A stretch of DNA of 64,000 nt, taken from positions 328,889-392,888 of the forward strand of contig MU001699.1 in assembly GCA_010093515.1 (NCBI GenBank), in the 5' to 3' direction. Below, piece by piece: positions 46,491-57,114 of this stretch (position 1 is its first letter; each line of letters starts with the position of its first letter). Position numbers and translations under genes: made by a program. Under the pieces are notes generated by a model that worked only from the letters and a program-made list of their open reading frames with translations, was not told the origin of the DNA and did no database searches. Source of the stretch: Lineolata rhizophorae. Lineage: Eukaryota; Ascomycota; Dothideomycetes; Lineolatales; Lineolataceae.

Positions 46491-47943
46491 GCCACTGCTC
46501 AAGACTGATCAGGGACCATTTCTGGAAATCGCTCCTATTAGCTGGTCAATCTATAGGTTGGTCAACTCTACGCGACCTGCTTTAGGGTTATGTTTTTGGG
46601 CTTCGGATCCCAAAAGTAGTCTTAAAGACCATAGGATCAATTCTATGCCTTTCAGAGGGTCCTACCTTCGAAAGAATGCAATATTGTGGCCTTCTGCTAT
46701 AGGGTTTAGCTTCTTCCCTTAATAAAGACCCTTTATCTCCACTTTCTAGGCATTCCTTAAGAGGCCTCTAGGCTTAGCAGCCTTGCTTCTCTTCTAATTA
46801 TATTCCAAAATTCTTCCTCACTATAGTGTTAGAGTCTATTCTGAATGCTTTTCGTCGAGCTGAAGATAAGGGGTGCGAGAGGGATATAGAAATCGTTAAT
46901 GATAAGAAAGTCTGTAACTCTATCCAGCCGGATACGAACTGTAGCTACCGAAGAATAGTAGCGTTTTAGGAGGAGTGAGTTTTTACCAAGTCTCGGTAAC
47001 CTATGGCTGATATCTATAGATACGCAAGGAGAAATCTAATACGATTAGAAGGCTCCGCCTATGAATAGAAGGAGCACGTAACCGAGGAATAGAAATACTG
47101 CAAACTTAAGAAGCCCATAGAACAGTATTTACTTGTAGAATGTTGCCACCTGCGGGAATGCCGCCAGAAATGGAGGTTTCGGCCGCCGTTTCTGGAGGCA
47201 TTCCCACATCTGTCTCACGGTTTCAGGGGCCACCGAGTCGAGAGCCAATTCGTACTTGAGGGTAAGTCCATGTGACGAGGACATCAGACACTTCGCTTGT
47301 TGTAGGTCGCTACGCCACCCCCTTGCAGTAGGTAATCGTCGGGACTGAAGTACCAGAGCGAATCGCAAGACCCAAGCCCATTAACGTGCAAAGACACCCA
47401 ATAACGCTAAGTTTGGGTTCAGTTGCTTCTCCCTTGAATTTGACGAACAGGCTGTGCCGCCCTTAGTTGCTGGGTCCTGTTTCAAAGTCTTAGTCTGCTT
47501 TCCAATGGAAGACAAAAAATCATACCTGCGAAGTCGCCAAGCGTTGCGGCACAGCTTCTTCCAGCGCTTCCATTGCTTTCTACGCGTTGGAAGGAGTTTG
47601 AACAAGTGGCAGCTGTCTCGAAGACAACTATGCCGCAAATTTTGCCGCCGATCAACTTTGCAAGGGCAGTGTTGCAAACGACGGCCTTGGCCTGCGAGGC
47701 TCGCCAGAAGCACTTAAGAGGAGAAGAAATCTCCACCATGAAAACCAAGTTTCCAACCAACTCTCTGGGCCACGTGCACAGTAAGCAGAGCGACACGGTG
47801 CTGGATATGTCGATAAATGAAGCCTACAGTAACACAGCCTTTGAAAACCAAAACAACTACCGCTTCTCGCTACCCCTTCCCGTCGCCTCTCACAATGGCC
47901 CAAATGTAAATCATCATATATCAACAATGATGTACCGCATTAG

Positions 47944-48324
47944 TGCTTTCATACCATTGACGGCGATGGCGACGAGCTCATCTTCGAGGCCCTCGGTAGC
48001 ACTGGCGACGCCTTCCGCTTCCACAGCCGTGAAGTCCAAATGGCAAAATCTCAAAGCCAGAAGGAGAGAATACATATCGGACGTATCGAGGCGGATGTCT
48101 GACCAGATACTCTGGGTCTGCTCGCAGCGGTGCCCATGAGCACGCAAGCCGGGTGGAACTCTCAGAACTGGATCATGGACGCGCTCCAGGCTTTGGAGAA
48201 TGAGAATTATCTGGAGAAAGATGATCGTGGACTTTCATATATCCGAGGAAGGTACCAGAAGAAAGAAGCACGTACCAGTAGGGATTGTGACGGATATAGG
48301 AGAGACATGGAATCGATTCGATAG
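47944..48324 (+). pseudogene. Decayed DUF6914-like gene
   Basis: From an acceptor-like TAG (47941-47943) the frame reads CFHTIDGDGDELIFEALG and later KERIHIGRIEADV, hits a TGA at 48100-48102, and continues without frame change as PDTLGLLAAVPMSTQAGWNS and QNWIMDALQALENENYLEKD. The second part resembles the pattern (vPv...WNCqnWv..AL..L) of fungal DUF6914 proteins, with Ser in place of the usual Cys. No intact N-terminal exon was found. I infer an inactive copy broken by the TGA. A sequencing error is possible. Confidence 0.45.
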
Positions 48325-48495
48325 GTGGCGCGCCTGGATCCTTACGCACCACGTAGTTCTGCTTTCACAATCGCGGAATCTCTTTCGTTATCATCCGTAG
48401 TTTCCTCCTAATCTTAGAACTGTGACATGGATATTGAATATTTAGTCATGTATGGTATATGACACAACCACGATGGGAATGGCTCGGTGGATCAG

Positions 48496-49767
48496 CTATT
48501 CTCTCGCAAAACGCCCAATGACAGAATACCTCGCATACTCATTGAAGTACCTGCCAATGCCGGCCTTAGGTAGGTAGAGACGCCAGTCATCTCTAGTACC
48601 CAATGATGACTTGAAAGCGTTGACGTATTCCCAATACTCTGGGTATGCGCCTCCGGTGTCCCAATCAACAATCCCAGTAATCCGCTGTCTATCCTCGCTC
48701 TCGACAATGATATTTGGCGGACACAAATCGCCATGTGTCATTACGATTCGATGACCATTGGGCAGGCTCCTGTGGATGTGATCCACCCGAGCTGGCTGCA
48801 ACCAGGAATCTTCGAGCAGGAAGTCGTTGAATTGGGCTTCGCTGACAATGGGTGAAGAACTGGTTTTCCTGAAACGGTGGCCGCCTTTACAGACTGGTGG
48901 CGTTCCTCCGCCCAGATACCCCTCGCTTGACGGTCCTGGAAGCCGCCTTAGCTCGGTGAAGATATGATTGAGTTGTTCTCGCACATAGCTTTTCTTGGCG
49001 GGCGTGAGATTTCCCCAGATTCGATCAAGTGGAATTCCTGGGATGAAGGATGTAAAGGTATAAGACCATATACCAATCACCATCATGCCAAGGGGCCTTG
49101 GCGCTGGAATTCGTTGTGTGTGTTTGTGGATGTGGTGGAGGACGTGTGTTTCGGTCTGATCCTTAGATTTGTTGATTTTCACGACCATGTCCGAGAAGAT
49201 GCGGACAACAGTTCTTGTGGCGTACTGGTAAAGCAACTCGCCTTGTATCAGAAGAGTACTCAGAATCGAACGTAGCATGGATGCCTGTTCGTTTTGTATG
49301 ACATCTCCCGTAGCTACGGCAGTAATCTGCAACGAATTCTGTAGAGCAGACGACAATGGCCACGGAGTGTAGATATCTTCGTCCGGGATCTTGTGTTTGA
49401 AGCTGTCGTGTCTCTCGAGCCCAGCCTTCGGCTTAGAGTCTGAACCGCATCTCGGATCCTCGCCACTTGGTTCAGGTTTCGGATTTTGTGAGTCAAGAAT
49501 ATCGGTTCTCCTTCTCTTGTAATCCGAAAGTGCTTGTCGAAACTGAGGCCAAAGGTCGGATGCGGGCTTGTTGTCGCTCACTATCTGGGTAGCTTTGCTA
49601 ATCATGGAGCGGTTGAGCAATTCTAATTTATTTTCGGCTTGTTCTTCGACCTCCTTTTCCCTTCCGCCATCATTTGACGGCATACTCAGATGGGTTGAGG
49701 TAGAACGAAGAAGTGAAGAGCCTACAAGGGGGAGAGGGCCCAACGGGCGAGAGATTTCGAGCGTCAC
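48496..49767 (-). CDS. APH-family phosphotransferase-like protein
   Basis: A single exon of 423 aa from ATG 49767, or 395 aa from the in-frame ATG at 49683 (MPSNDGGREK), which may be the better start. The C-terminal half is an aminoglycoside phosphotransferase/choline kinase-like fold: TRTVVRIFSDMVVKINKS (Lys strand), ETHVLHHIHKHTQRIPAPRP, MTHGDLCPPNIIVE (catalytic loop HGDLxxxN), and GIVDWDTGGAYPEYWEYVNA (metal-binding DWD in place of DFE). Fungi carry many such proteins and few have known substrates, so no antibiotic resistance should be inferred. The N-terminal 150 residues are charged and unrecognised. The gene lies between the two LTR-like repeats. Confidence 0.85.
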   Translation of the reverse strand: MTLEISRPLGPLPLVGSSLLRSTSTHLSMPSNDGGREKEVEEQAENKLELLNRSMISKATQIVSDNKPASDLWPQFRQALSDYKRRRTDILDSQNPKPEPSGEDPRCGSDSKPKAGLERHDSFKHKIPDEDIYTPWPLSSALQNSLQITAVATGDVIQNEQASMLRSILSTLLIQGELLYQYATRTVVRIFSDMVVKINKSKDQTETHVLHHIHKHTQRIPAPRPLGMMVIGIWSYTFTSFIPGIPLDRIWGNLTPAKKSYVREQLNHIFTELRRLPGPSSEGYLGGGTPPVCKGGHRFRKTSSSPIVSEAQFNDFLLEDSWLQPARVDHIHRSLPNGHRIVMTHGDLCPPNIIVESEDRQRITGIVDWDTGGAYPEYWEYVNAFKSSLGTRDDWRLYLPKAGIGRYFNEYARYSVIGRFARE

Positions 49768-50076
49768 AGAGCGTACGGTGGCAAAACAGAGTGTATACGA
49801 GGTTGAGGTTGCAAAATGGGCGATCTATGTACGCTGTGGGCTAGACCGGGGCCGCATTACCTTTGGCCCCGAGCATCACGTGACTGCTGGTAAATTCGAG
49901 CCATCTTGGCATCCCGACCACACCATTGTTGTCAGAATATTAGGTGGCCCTAGTTCGCCAACCCCTGACAGGGATTCTACAAGTGTATTTATGCAGCCTC
50001 AGATAGCACCATTTTTCCAATGTCAATGGACTTGGCCTACCCATTCCAGATTTCCACTGGAATCTGTCAATTGCTG
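49768..50076. other. Upstream region of the APH-like gene
   Basis: 309 bases between the kinase-like gene and LTR-like copy B. Promoter is expected. Nothing specific is seen. Confidence 0.45.
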
Positions 50077-50198
50077 ATGTCAGATTGTAGCTAGCGTGCC
50101 TAGACTCGCTTACGTTACCATGTTGGTCCAGGGGCAGATATATATAGCTTTTCTGTGCTTCGCTACTCTCTTTTCCAATACATCACACTACAACTCTA
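50077..50198 (+). mobile_element. LTR-like repeat, copy B
   Basis: This is a near copy of 46284-46400 in the same orientation, starting at the same TGTCAG. It carries a small extra segment (TTACCATGTTGGTC region, about 50113-50128) and a GATATATATAGC TATA-like box. Similarity ends near ACTACAACTCTACA. Confidence 0.5.
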
Positions 50199-53127
50199 CA
50201 GCTGAACAGGGATCTACAGGGATAACAGTTCAAGCGATGAGGAGCCGAGGTTGCAAGGGTGGTCTCGCGCGGGCGTCAAAGCTCAACCTTCTTCACCCGC
50301 CTTCATCCGCCCCCAATTTCTTCCAAGTACACTTCTCACCTAGTGCTCTCCAAAAGTTCGCAATCAAACTTCTACTTCTCGCTTTAGATGTTGCGACTTT
50401 GCCAATCCAGCATCCGTAGGGCTTCACCGGTCCGGATCAACGCTACTGTCCTGCATGCCATTAGATGATCGCATGGACTTTTGGGATTCTGGAACATGTC
50501 CTAGGTGCTGCGACTAGGCGGAAAAATGCGCTCGGTCGCTGACCCGAAATAACCGCCTTGCGGATATGCGCGTGGACCAATGCCCAGAACTAGTCGCCTT
50601 CTGCAATTCGTTCGAGAATCCTACTGTAGGTGCAAATATGAGCTCCACTCATTCGTGCCGAACCTAGCAGATCGTCGCTTCACACACTAAGCAGAATGTT
50701 GATTGTGGAGGAGTTTGGACAATGCGCCACCTAGCGGAGGCTTGTCTTCTGGAACGATCTTTGTGGTTGGTTCCTTGATCGCTTGTCTTGCGTGACAAGA
50801 TATTCGAGGACCGGCAGCCCGGTTGCGGGCCAAGAGTCGCTGCGCCAATCTATTAGTTAGGGCGTTAGGTAGGGAATAAGCATTCTTGCTTGGCCAGCAT
50901 CCCGTATGCGATTTCGGATCAGAGGCACGAAACATGGAAATACCAGTTTCGCAGCATATTCTCGAGTTTTTAGGGGCTTTCAGACCAATCCAAGTGATAT
51001 CTGCGCGCCATCTCGAACCGTAGAACTGCCTTGGCTCTGATATGACACTCTCTCTTGATGCAAGCAATATCATGGTTTGATGGAGCTATGATAGACGTGG
51101 GCCGCTTTTCTTGCACGGCTTACATTTGGTCTTATAGTCTTGTCTAATTTGGACTGGATTGTTTTTCACTATACTTTGGGCCGTTGGCTCGGTCGATGTG
51201 TTGACAAGTCGGTTGGGGATTTTCAACTTCCGAAAGACCGAAGCTAGCCAGGACTTTGGAGACATCAATGCCGAACTCGCCGGCATGAAGAACCCCCAGG
51301 CTAAGATTGCCTCAACATCGTGGGGGCGATCGTGTCTAGGACATTGCAAAAGAGTCAAAGCTTGGAAGGCTTCTAGAAGAACTGCACTCTCCGAATACAG
51401 GATTGAGAGAAAATAGTCCCTCGGAAGCTTTCTGTGGTCAGCTTTATCCTAGGTATAACTTTTATTCGTCAAATTAAACATCCTCTCAGCGTCTAACTCA
51501 AAATATTCACATCTTAATGCACAGCAAATAGCCTCCGCCCAAGCCAAAATCGACAACTATGGCTTATACTTGAAGAGGACTACCTCCCGCATCTTGCAGA
51601 TCGCCTTACCCCGGATCTGCAAGGGGTCTGGCTCACCCTTAGCGCCCAGGGTTTCTAGATCCTTCTCGAAGAGCTGGCACGCGTGCATGTCCGTATTAGG
51701 AAGCTTTCAGCAAATATGGACTGTTTGGTTGTCTCGTCCCGTCACCGCTTGGACTAAGGACTCTCTAAGCGAAATTTCAACGGTAGACTTTTGCACACCT
51801 TCCAGCAACATGATACTCGTCATACGGAATGACATTCCGACTCGATACGTCGGACATCCCCTACACAAAGAACGCATAATAAGTAAAGATTCAAAACCTT
51901 TAGTTGACGACCCGTAAGGTACTTCGCTACCCATATTGTGGACGGGATCGTTGGAATCAGCTTCTCATGAGCTTCGGAACTAGAAAACGGATTGAAACCG
52001 CGTCGACTCCAGTGCATGATATGTGACTGAACAGGGTAATTGCTTTTGCCAGTATATGCTTGAAAACACCTAGTACTACATGGTACATGCGGACGCAAAC
52101 GCTCTAGAGCCTCACTGTGGCATAATCAGTATGATTATCAAGATCGGCACTACAAGGCAGTGAGACTACTCAGTCAAATGGCGATTAACTATCTATCCCG
52201 GTGTTGGACGCCTGCCTCTGAACTTTCTCTTACCATTAGGTCTCCATCATCAGGCAACCGAGCTGTTCACTTGCTATCTTTTGGTGGAGTTACCTTCGTG
52301 TGAAGTAGAATACAAACTCAAGCATTCAGTCCGATCAGGCTTCGATTTGGTGATCAAGTACGCAATGTCACCCGACATCTGCATACGGCAAAATAGCTGT
52401 TTCGCACGCCACCCGGGTGTGAGCTGCATTGCGACACTGGGCCTCCGCAATATCGAATGGGGCCACGAGCGGATAAGGCTGGATAAATTAGGCGATTGAG
52501 AACCCTGCACCCCGCATTTAATCCCTACTGCCCATGTGGACGGGCCATTGTCTCAGAAATCCTGGTTCGGAAGTGACCGGGACCTCGGATTTCAGGCTCG
52601 GCTTTGCTACTCCCGCACTGTTCTACAATACCGCACGCACTCACCAAGTGAGCAAACAATGCATGGCGTTACCCCAACTTTGAGCCGCCAAGGCTGCAAG
52701 ATCAAGCCATATTCGCCATCTCCCGCTGCACGCGCCACATTCGACTAGCCATAGCATAACACCAATATCGGTATACTTCGCATCTTTTGGCCCAGGTCTA
52801 CACGGACGTCCGCTTTGACACATACCAATGGCCCTTCGATAGCTATGCCGCTCATTCTTTGGAGATTATGACCTTGTATGGGCAGATGGCCTGTCCACAG
52901 CACCGCGTCATAGGTGAACGGCTAGACGGCATACCGTCGAGGCTTCTGGATATATCAAGATACCACGGACCAGCTGCCATTGCCTCTTTGCTTTCTTCCA
53001 CATCTTCTGCATACCAACGAATCTCCAGGGCAGCATACGCTTAGAGACACAGGATTCTCTGCGTTAAATGTTCTACAAAAGGTTCTGGAAACTTTAGCAG
53101 TCGGCCACTCGTTCAAAACTGTCGGCG
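50199..53127. other. About 2.9 kb of decayed sequence
   Basis: No intact gene. Around 51540-51780 one frame reads LEEDYLPHLADRLTPDLQ and, after a stop, LLEELARVHVRIRKLSANMD, which resembles the helical N-terminal segment of fungal STAND/ankyrin proteins and suggests a gene relic. Other short frames (51159-51416, 52281-52499) are not recognisable. Part of it probably derives from pseudogenes or old repeats. Confidence 0.35.
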
Positions 53128-54554
53128 ATGGCAGAGAATCTGGGACCTACCGTCCTGATCACCGGGTTTACGCTCACAGGATTTTCCACGTTCATTTTGG
53201 CGCTCAGGTATGCTCATTACGGTAGAACTCATAAATAGACTCACTGACCTTTTCGATCGCCAAAGGTTCTATTGTCGTTATTTCCGCATCGGTTCGCTAA
53301 AAGCATATGACTTCTTAATGCTTGCTGCTTTGGTACGTTCATTACTTCCTGTCACTTACTATATTTTGAGCTTGGGAGCACTAACTCTGGTCTGTCTAGC
53401 TCGTAACATGGGGTATTACTGTGATTAACCACTTCCAAGTCAAGAACGGATCTGGAAGGCATACAAGAGACCTCCCGACAGTAAGTCTACTCCTATTCGG
53501 CCACAACAAAGTCAAGACTGTAGCTGATTGAGATTGCTGATGACCAATTTAGGAACCATCAGTTGTTATGCCCCTTCTCGAAGGCACACTCAAGTCCTGG
53601 TATGTTTACCAAATAGTGTACCTCGTCGACTTGGCCGTTATCAAGTTTTCGATTCTCGCTTTCTACGCTGCCATTTCTTCTTACCTCCCGTATCGGGTAG
53701 GCGTGTACTTGACCATGGCGGTCGTTGCTGCATTCACTGTGGCTATGGTCTTTGTAAACGCCTTTGAATGCTCAAACCCATCGGATGCCTGGTCTCCAGA
53801 ATTTCTCTTCCAGGAGACGAGCTCCTGCCGCAATCTTCATCCAATTTACTTTGCCCAGGCAGGCTTCAACATTCTGACCGACATTATCATTATCCTACTA
53901 CCGATGCCAATTTTGAACAAGCTCAACCTAAAACGAAGCAAGAAATTCGGCCTGTTGGGCGTCTTCAGCGTGGGCCTTATCGCCGTTGGCGCCTCCGGGG
54001 CGCGCGTCCACGCCCTCTTCGTCTGGTCTAATTCGTCAGATGTTCCATTCGACTCTGCTCTCATCCTCACTTGGTCTCAGATTGAGCTCAATGCCGCCAT
54101 CATCTCCGCGTCTATTCCTTCTCTTAAACCTTTGTTCTCCTGTTCTTGCTCCTCTTCTGACACGACGTCCACCGCCTCTACTACTTTGGGTTTCACACGT
54201 CGCACCACCTTCTCCTTCCTCCGCCGCGTTCGCTCCAGTCACTCAGCCCGCAGTGCAATGACAGTTGGCTCTTACGCTCCGTCAGCGAACAGCTGCAAGG
54301 AGATTCCGGCCCCCATGCTTGCCAACCCCCCTCCGCCGCCGCCTCCGCCACCACCGGCAGCGGCTTTACCGCCGCTCGAGCGCCGCACTCGTCACGCTCG
54401 ATTGTTCGCGCAGGGCTCTGAGGAGCAGCGTATCGCGCAAACATTCGAGGCATTCCAACCGTTCCGCGGACCGTGGATTGACCTTGAGGGGGGCAAGTGG
54501 GCCAAGCCGCCACCGACATTGTCGCGATTCTCTGGTTCGAGCAATGGAAGATAG
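53128..54554 (+). CDS. Rhodopsin-like fungal integral membrane protein
   Basis: Exons 53128-53207, 53266-53332, 53400-53480 and 53553-54554 give 409 aa. It belongs to the fungal rhodopsin-domain/PTH11-related family of multi-pass membrane proteins, with no ligand known. The first exon codes a membrane helix (VLITGFTLTGFSTFILALR). Then come AYDFLMLAALLVTWGITVI, SWYVYQIVYLVDLAVIKFSI, VYLTMAVVAAFTVAMVFV, and NILTDIIIILLPMPILNKL (D-x-x-x-x-x-LP motif typical of the family), GLLGVFSVGLIAVGASGARV and LILTWSQIELNAAIISASIP. The cytoplasmic tail is Ser/Thr-rich with a run of ten prolines and ends in a conserved-looking GPWIDLEGG segment. No N-terminal CFEM domain is present. Confidence 0.85.
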
Positions 54555-55499
54555 TCGCCTGTGCGTAGCATACGCCTCGTCAACTTGATGTTTGCGTTTT
54601 GTCATTGTGATGAATGCCACCTCTCATTTATAGTATTGTTGATACGCGACTCTAGCTAGACCGTAGTTGCGCTCTATTTTATTTGATACCCTGCATGCAG
54701 TCCAGCCTTGGGAGATCGAGTTTTTTTCTTATTGTTTCTTTTTATCGTTCTGCATTTTCCTGGCCTTTTTTCCCGGCTTGCATCGCTTCGGCGTTTCCTT
54801 GTCTCTTGATTGCTCATTCATCACTTAGTACCTTGGGATTTCTTATCTTCGTTGCAATGATAATACCCTAACAATTTCCGTAGTATGATGCGCACGGCTG
54901 GACTCACGAAAACTTTAGTTAGCGCAACTTAATAGATAAAACCCAAATATGCCTAAAATGCTCGCATTGTGTGATAAGGTGTTGTCGTCTTACTATTCAT
55001 TTAGAAACCTAAGTAAGGAATATCCGAATATGATGATAGAATATGGAACCCACGGTTCTTTCGATAGAGGAACGTGATGTTACTTATCATTTTGAGCGTG
55101 TCTTATAGCATTTTCCTAGGCGAATTTTCTTACAACGAAAAGCAAATGTCAATTAAAGACTATCAATAAATCCCACGTCCTAAAATAAGTGGTTCTTGTC
55201 ATTGGTAGACCTTCAGGTGTCCACTTATGGCTGGTAAGACCTTTATTACAAGGAAAATTCAACGTGTTTTCGGTGTTTGGGGTACCTGGACGCTGCCACA
55301 CTGTAGTCGCCGTCCTGAATGGTCGCCGTTGCCGTGCATACCCGGCGGAACGGAAGTACGGAGTACGAGGGTGCAAGTACCCGGCCCGTAGAAACTGCTG
55401 TTTTGTAAATCTAACTTAGTGTGCAAATCCTGGGGACAATTCCTCCTATTGGAACAAAAAATAAAAGGAAGAAAAAGTGTTTTCGGTCTAGGCTCCCTT
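54555..55499. other. Spacer between membrane-protein gene and Copia fragment
   Basis: T-rich 3' region then AT-rich sequence. 55180-55490 is more complex and could be a remnant of Copia-related sequence, but no second copy exists in the window to prove it. Confidence 0.4.
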
Positions 55500-56978
55500 A
55501 AGGCCTGACGTGATCGCTCCAGCGCCAACCAGTATTTCAACAAGACCACAGCTCGCCGGCCCCACTTCTGCCCCAGACAGATCTACCTCTGGCGAGATTG
55601 TAACGATGCTAATGGCCGGAAAACCGAGGAAGGGACTCCGCGTTGGGACCCCCGGAAAAGAGGTTTGGTACTTCTTTGAAGGCGATTATGTGCAGGTGAA
55701 CCTCCGAGGGAAATGGAGCCCCAGGCGACCATCTGAACCTCTCCATACCCTTGAATAGGCATCTGCTCACCTCCTGCGAAAACAGCGGATCGATTGGTTG
55801 AAGTGTACGAGGTGAATCTGTCGAGATTGTTGCATACATGGATCGTTGCAGCCGAATCAAGTAGGAAGCTGTTTCTCAAGGTGTACTGTGGGACCATGGA
55901 CCTCACACAGTGTGACAAATAGCGAGTCGTCGGCAGGGTCCTGATCGTGTGTAGAAGCCCTATCTGTGTTGGTTGTGTCGACCGTATGCACACCCTTCTG
56001 CTTCATGTACGATTCTATGTCGAGACGTTTGAGTAGTGCTTCAACCTCCTTCTTAGTAGTAGGGTTGAGCTTGTTGATGTTAGACCATACAGTCCTCTCA
56101 CCGATAGGTGACTGTTTCCAGCCCTTGGGCCTATTTTGGGGTTCAGGTAGAAGCATTTTGCATACTTATGGTAACGACCGCAAAGACACTTTTCGCCTTG
56201 TGAGGGCTCGGTTGAGGTTGAAGTTGTAGTTGAAGGACCGGGTTGGTAAGTCTGCTCAAGGGTGAGGTTACCCGAGGCCTGGAAAGTGGCGAATGTCGTA
56301 ACTTGTGGCTTCCTTGACCCTAGAGGTGGGCCTACCAGGTTGCGAATAACTTTGAATTGGCGTATGAGCTCTGGCAGATCTGGCCATTTGTTGAGAGGTT
56401 TACGAACGAGGTTCGTGAGTTTAATGCGAGCCCACTCCTCCCCAGCATGGATCAGTGAGGCCAAGAAGTGCTTCGTTGAGGCATGAGGGCCTGTTTTGAA
56501 CAGATCAACGACGATGCAATTGTTGTACATAGTCACCCACTCAGTGATCCAGCTGTCAATATTCCTCATTTTCGGTATAGACTGTTGTAGGGTATCGTAT
56601 TGTCGTCGGAGGTCAGATCGCCGGTTTTCCTCTGATGGTGCGAAGCGCTTGTAGGGGGCTCGTAAGATATCGTGAACAGATTGCTCTCCGGTAATGATCG
56701 GCTGGTGGTGGACTTGAAGGGTCGTTTCAATCAATCGCCGAATGTTCTCAAGTGCTGTATGCCGGGCCTTGTATTCGTCGTATAGCTTTTGGTTTTCATA
56801 GCGGATTATGGCGTTCTCTTCAATCATGAGTTGGCTTCGGTATCTGAGGTGGAGTTTCCACCTCTGGATCAATGAAGGGCCAGATGCCGGTAGCCTGGGC
56901 AGATCGCTCGATCATGGCGATCCAAACCGCCCAGTTACCAGGCCCATTGAACTTTACAACGCTGAGCCCAGTATCCAT
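55500..56978 (-). mobile_element. Truncated, frame-broken Ty1/Copia gag-protease
   Basis: Read from the minus strand, a gag starts at ATG 56978 with a VKFNGPGNWAVWIAMIERSA segment (KFxGxNWxxW pattern of Copia gag). It breaks frame near 56820 and continues as IIRYENQKLYDEYKARHTAL. It has a zinc-knuckle-like KCLCGRYHKYAKCF near 56150, breaks frame again in a C/A homopolymer near 56130, and once more near 55890 before the protease motif FLLDSAATIHVCNN (aspartic DSxAT). Integrase and reverse transcriptase are absent. I infer a dead 5' fragment of a Copia element. No LTR was identified next to it. Confidence 0.8.
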
Positions 56979-57114
56979 GATGAATCGTATACCGCAGTGT
57001 TGATGGTGTTCGTTTCGTATGGTCGATAATGCTCGCTTCGTACGGTCGAGGTCGAGGTCGAAGCAAGAATGCTCAAGGTATGCAGGTTATGCTCTCCTGG
57101 GTTCGGTGGCAATC
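56979..57114. other. Junction between Copia fragment and T-poor block
   Basis: This holds the Copia 5' leader side on the minus strand. A short purine/pyrimidine repeat (GGTCGAGGTCGAGGTCGA-like) lies at 57046-57061. Composition is normal until about 57115. Confidence 0.5.

Larger units (their letters stand above)
46171..47943. other. Decayed repeat-derived sequence
   Basis: After the LTR-like repeat at 46284-46400 comes AT-rich, stop-rich sequence (about 46700-47120) with no intact frame. It looks like a degenerated mobile element. 47380-47940 has several short frames on both strands with no clear product, one of which may be the 5' exon of the decayed gene to the right. Confidence 0.4.

Noticed and set aside
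48496-49767. Antibiotic-resistance interpretation of the APH-like gene
   Set aside because: Fungal genomes carry many APH-fold proteins of unknown substrate. The catalytic loop alone does not imply resistance.
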